DNA of 64,000 nt. It comes from Moraxellaceae bacterium. Lineage in GTDB: Bacteria; Pseudomonadota; Gammaproteobacteria; Burkholderiales; Rhodocyclaceae. The number at the start of each line of letters is the position of its first letter. Within the stretch, counting starts at the first letter, position 1. Under the pieces are notes generated by a model that did not search any database, was not told the origin of the DNA, and saw nothing but the letters and a program-made list of their open reading frames with translations. Shown one piece after another: positions 62,231 to 64,000 of the stretch. The translations under genes and the position numbers were made by a program. The DNA is taken from NCBI GenBank assembly GCA_031119205.1, contig JAVHYF010000019.1:1-64000 (forward strand). The letters run 5' to 3'.

Positions 62231-62256
62231 CATTCCGCCACGACCACGACACCGAC

Positions 62257-64000
62257 ATGAATCGACTGGCCGCGCGCTTCCACAACGCCACCTTCAGACA
62301 GCAGATCACGCTGACGGTCACAGCCGGGGTTTTCATCCTGGCGTTTCTGGCCTCGCTGGCCAGTACGCTCCACAGCTCCACCCAGACCCGCCAGACCCTG
62401 CTGCGCCAGGGCGCAGGAATTGCAGAGCGTCTCGCTGAACAGAGCCGCCTGGCCCTGCTGGTCGGCTCCGCAGAGAACGTTGCCGAAGCCGTGTCGACCA
62501 CCTTCTCCTTCCCTGACGTGATGCTGGTGGAAGTCGTCGACGATCAGGGCCGCAGCCTGTTGCGCAAGGCCCGCCCCGGTCTCACCTGGCCGGCAAGCGA
62601 GGGCAGCGTCACGACCTTTGCCAACAAGGTCGTGCTGGCTTTCGAGAACGAAAGCAGCTGGGGACTGCAGGCCGCCGTGGCAATGGATACCGGCATGGAC
62701 GGCAATCCCTTCGAACTCGGCGACGCCACCCGCAAGTCTCTGGGCAGCGTACGCATCGTGTTGAGCAAGGACTCGCTCACCGCCCTGCGTGACAACATCT
62801 TCATCACCAACCTCGTCGTGGCGGTGGTGTTCGCGCTTGCCTTCCTCGTCGTCATCCGCACGCTGACCGAGCGCCTGACCCGACCGGTTGCACAGCTCTC
62901 TGCCAACATGCACCGCGCCGAACTGGGCGAGCGCGACGTTCGCGCCGATGTGCGCGGAGCGCGTGACATCGCCGATATGTCGCGCGCCTTCAACAGCATG
63001 ATGAGCGTACTGGAGGAGCGCGAGCAGCAGCTCATCGCCTCGCGCGACATGGCGGTGGCCTTCGCGAGCATGAAGGCACAGTTCGCTTCGACGGTCAGCC
63101 ACGAAATCCGCACACCGCTCAATGGCGTCATCGGCACGCTGGACATGCTGATCGCCTCCCGCCTGCCCCAGCACCAGCACCAGCTCACGGAACTGGCCTG
63201 GTCGTCGGCGCGCTACCTGCTGGAACTGGTGAACGACGTACTGGACTTCTCCAAACTGGAAGCCGGCAAGCTCGAACTGGCGAAGCAGCCGGTGGACCTC
63301 GTCCAGGTCGTGGAAGAGGTGCTCGACACGCTTGCACCGCAGGCCTTCCGCAAAGGCCTCGACCTGGGCTATGCGCCGGACGGCGCACTGGACGCCCGCG
63401 TCCTCGGCGATGCGCGACGCCTGCGTCAGGTCCTGACCAACATTGTCGGCAACGCGGTGAAGTTCACCGATCACGGCAGCGTTTCAGTGCTGTTGCGAAC
63501 GGGACCTGTCACCGACGGTCACCGAACCATCCGGATCGAAGTGCAGGACACGGGTCCCGGTATCGCCCCTGCCATGCAGAAGCGCATCTTCGATTCCTTC
63601 ACCCAGGGCGACAGCCTCGCCTCGCGGCGACATGAAGGTAGCGGACTGGGGCTGGCCATCTGTCGCCAGCTCGTCGACCTCATGGGCGGCAAGATAGGCG
63701 TCGACAGCCAGCAGGGGTCAGGCAGCTGTTTCTGGATTGACCTGACCCTGCCGGTCGCAAGCTCCGGCACACCCGTCGTGCCCACCCCTGAAAAGCGCGC
63801 ATTGCTGGTCAACGACAGCCCGGTGAACCAGGCCTTCTGTCGCGCATGGCTCCCTTACCTGGGCTACGCCTGTCACACCTGTCCGGACGCCACACAGGCA
63901 CAAAAGCAACTGATCGAGGCCCACGAACGGAACCAGCCCTGGGACGCCATCCTGTTCGACCTGGACATGCCGGCCAGCAGCACCGAGCAGTTGCTTGCCA
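62257..64000 (+). CDS. Hybrid sensor histidine kinase/response regulator, cut by window end
   Basis: The first 581 residues of a membrane hybrid kinase. TM1 is at about 19-38 and TM2 at about 183-204, with a periplasmic sensor of about 140 residues (IAERLAEQSRLALLVGSAEN) that resembles the CHASE8 type. A HAMP domain (about 205-258) follows, then HisKA with H282 in STVSHEIRTPLNG, HATPase with NIVGNAVKF and DTGPGIAP, and a receiver beginning near residue 510. The receiver phosphoacceptor is D568 (LFDLDMP). Its first acidic pair reads LVNDSPVN, with Asn for the usual Asp. The C-terminus lies outside the window. It starts 26 bases after the binding protein gene. Confidence 0.88.
   Translation, partial: MNRLAARFHNATFRQQITLTVTAGVFILAFLASLASTLHSSTQTRQTLLRQGAGIAERLAEQSRLALLVGSAENVAEAVSTTFSFPDVMLVEVVDDQGRSLLRKARPGLTWPASEGSVTTFANKVVLAFENESSWGLQAAVAMDTGMDGNPFELGDATRKSLGSVRIVLSKDSLTALRDNIFITNLVVAVVFALAFLVVIRTLTERLTRPVAQLSANMHRAELGERDVRADVRGARDIADMSRAFNSMMSVLEEREQQLIASRDMAVAFASMKAQFASTVSHEIRTPLNGVIGTLDMLIASRLPQHQHQLTELAWSSARYLLELVNDVLDFSKLEAGKLELAKQPVDLVQVVEEVLDTLAPQAFRKGLDLGYAPDGALDARVLGDARRLRQVLTNIVGNAVKFTDHGSVSVLLRTGPVTDGHRTIRIEVQDTGPGIAPAMQKRIFDSFTQGDSLASRRHEGSGLGLAICRQLVDLMGGKIGVDSQQGSGSCFWIDLTLPVASSGTPVVPTPEKRALLVNDSPVNQAFCRAWLPYLGYACHTCPDATQAQKQLIEAHERNQPWDAILFDLDMPASSTEQLLA

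Overview
This is high-GC chromosome (coding regions roughly 62-68% G+C by eye) with almost no spare sequence. The gene content and order point to a betaproteobacterium of the Rhodocyclales/Zoogloeaceae type, which is an inference from content and not from a marker gene: dapD-dapC-smc-zipA-ligA, an SOS imuA-imuB-dnaE2 cassette, flhB-flhA-flhF-flhG-fliA, fliOPQR, minCDE, napEDABC and pyrG/eno/ftsB. No rRNA, tRNA, IS element, phage or CRISPR array was seen.

Layout. 1-8800: lysine/diaminopimelate genes (dapC and a dapD cut by the window edge), chromosome segregation (smc), division (zipA) and NAD+-dependent ligase (ligA). 8910-14379: LexA box and the translationally coupled imuA-imuB-dnaE2 mutasome. 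14518-16692: envelope/cytoskeleton block (M23 peptidase, coiled-coil membrane protein, bactofilin, NfeD-like protein). 16892-20246: PEP synthase and its divergent regulatory kinase/phosphorylase. 20312-24444: desaturase, Leu-rich leader ORFs plus leuA, and a methyltransferase. 24485-32231: late flagellar operon on the minus strand, preceded by a very small protein that resembles a chemoreceptor tip. 32592-41620: MATE pump, M61 peptidase, ybbA/tesA divergent pair, ftsB, eno and pyrG. 41801-46141: fliOPQR and minCDE. 46215-50308: periplasmic nitrate reductase napEDABC. 50548-55174: gltX, an M48 lipoprotein peptidase, an MFS carrier and aroC.

The accessory part is 55296-64000. An AT-rich leader with a perfect 8-bp dyad precedes a tightly coupled three-gene operon: an acetolactate-synthase-like ThDP enzyme followed by two different citrate-synthase-fold proteins. 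Both citrate-synthase-like proteins appear to have lost the canonical catalytic histidines. I cannot assign this set to a known pathway and regard it as the best candidate for an undescribed system. Behind it come a TonB-dependent receptor, a solitary ABC-type substrate-binding protein without permease or ATPase, and a hybrid histidine kinase that runs off the window end. These last three look like an uptake/sensing module.

Other points of interest are two Leu-rich mini-ORFs ahead of leuA, a FlhG with a degenerate P-loop, a shared CGGCA-N5-TGCCG dyad ahead of both flagellar operons, and a 52-aa napE that begins at GTG.
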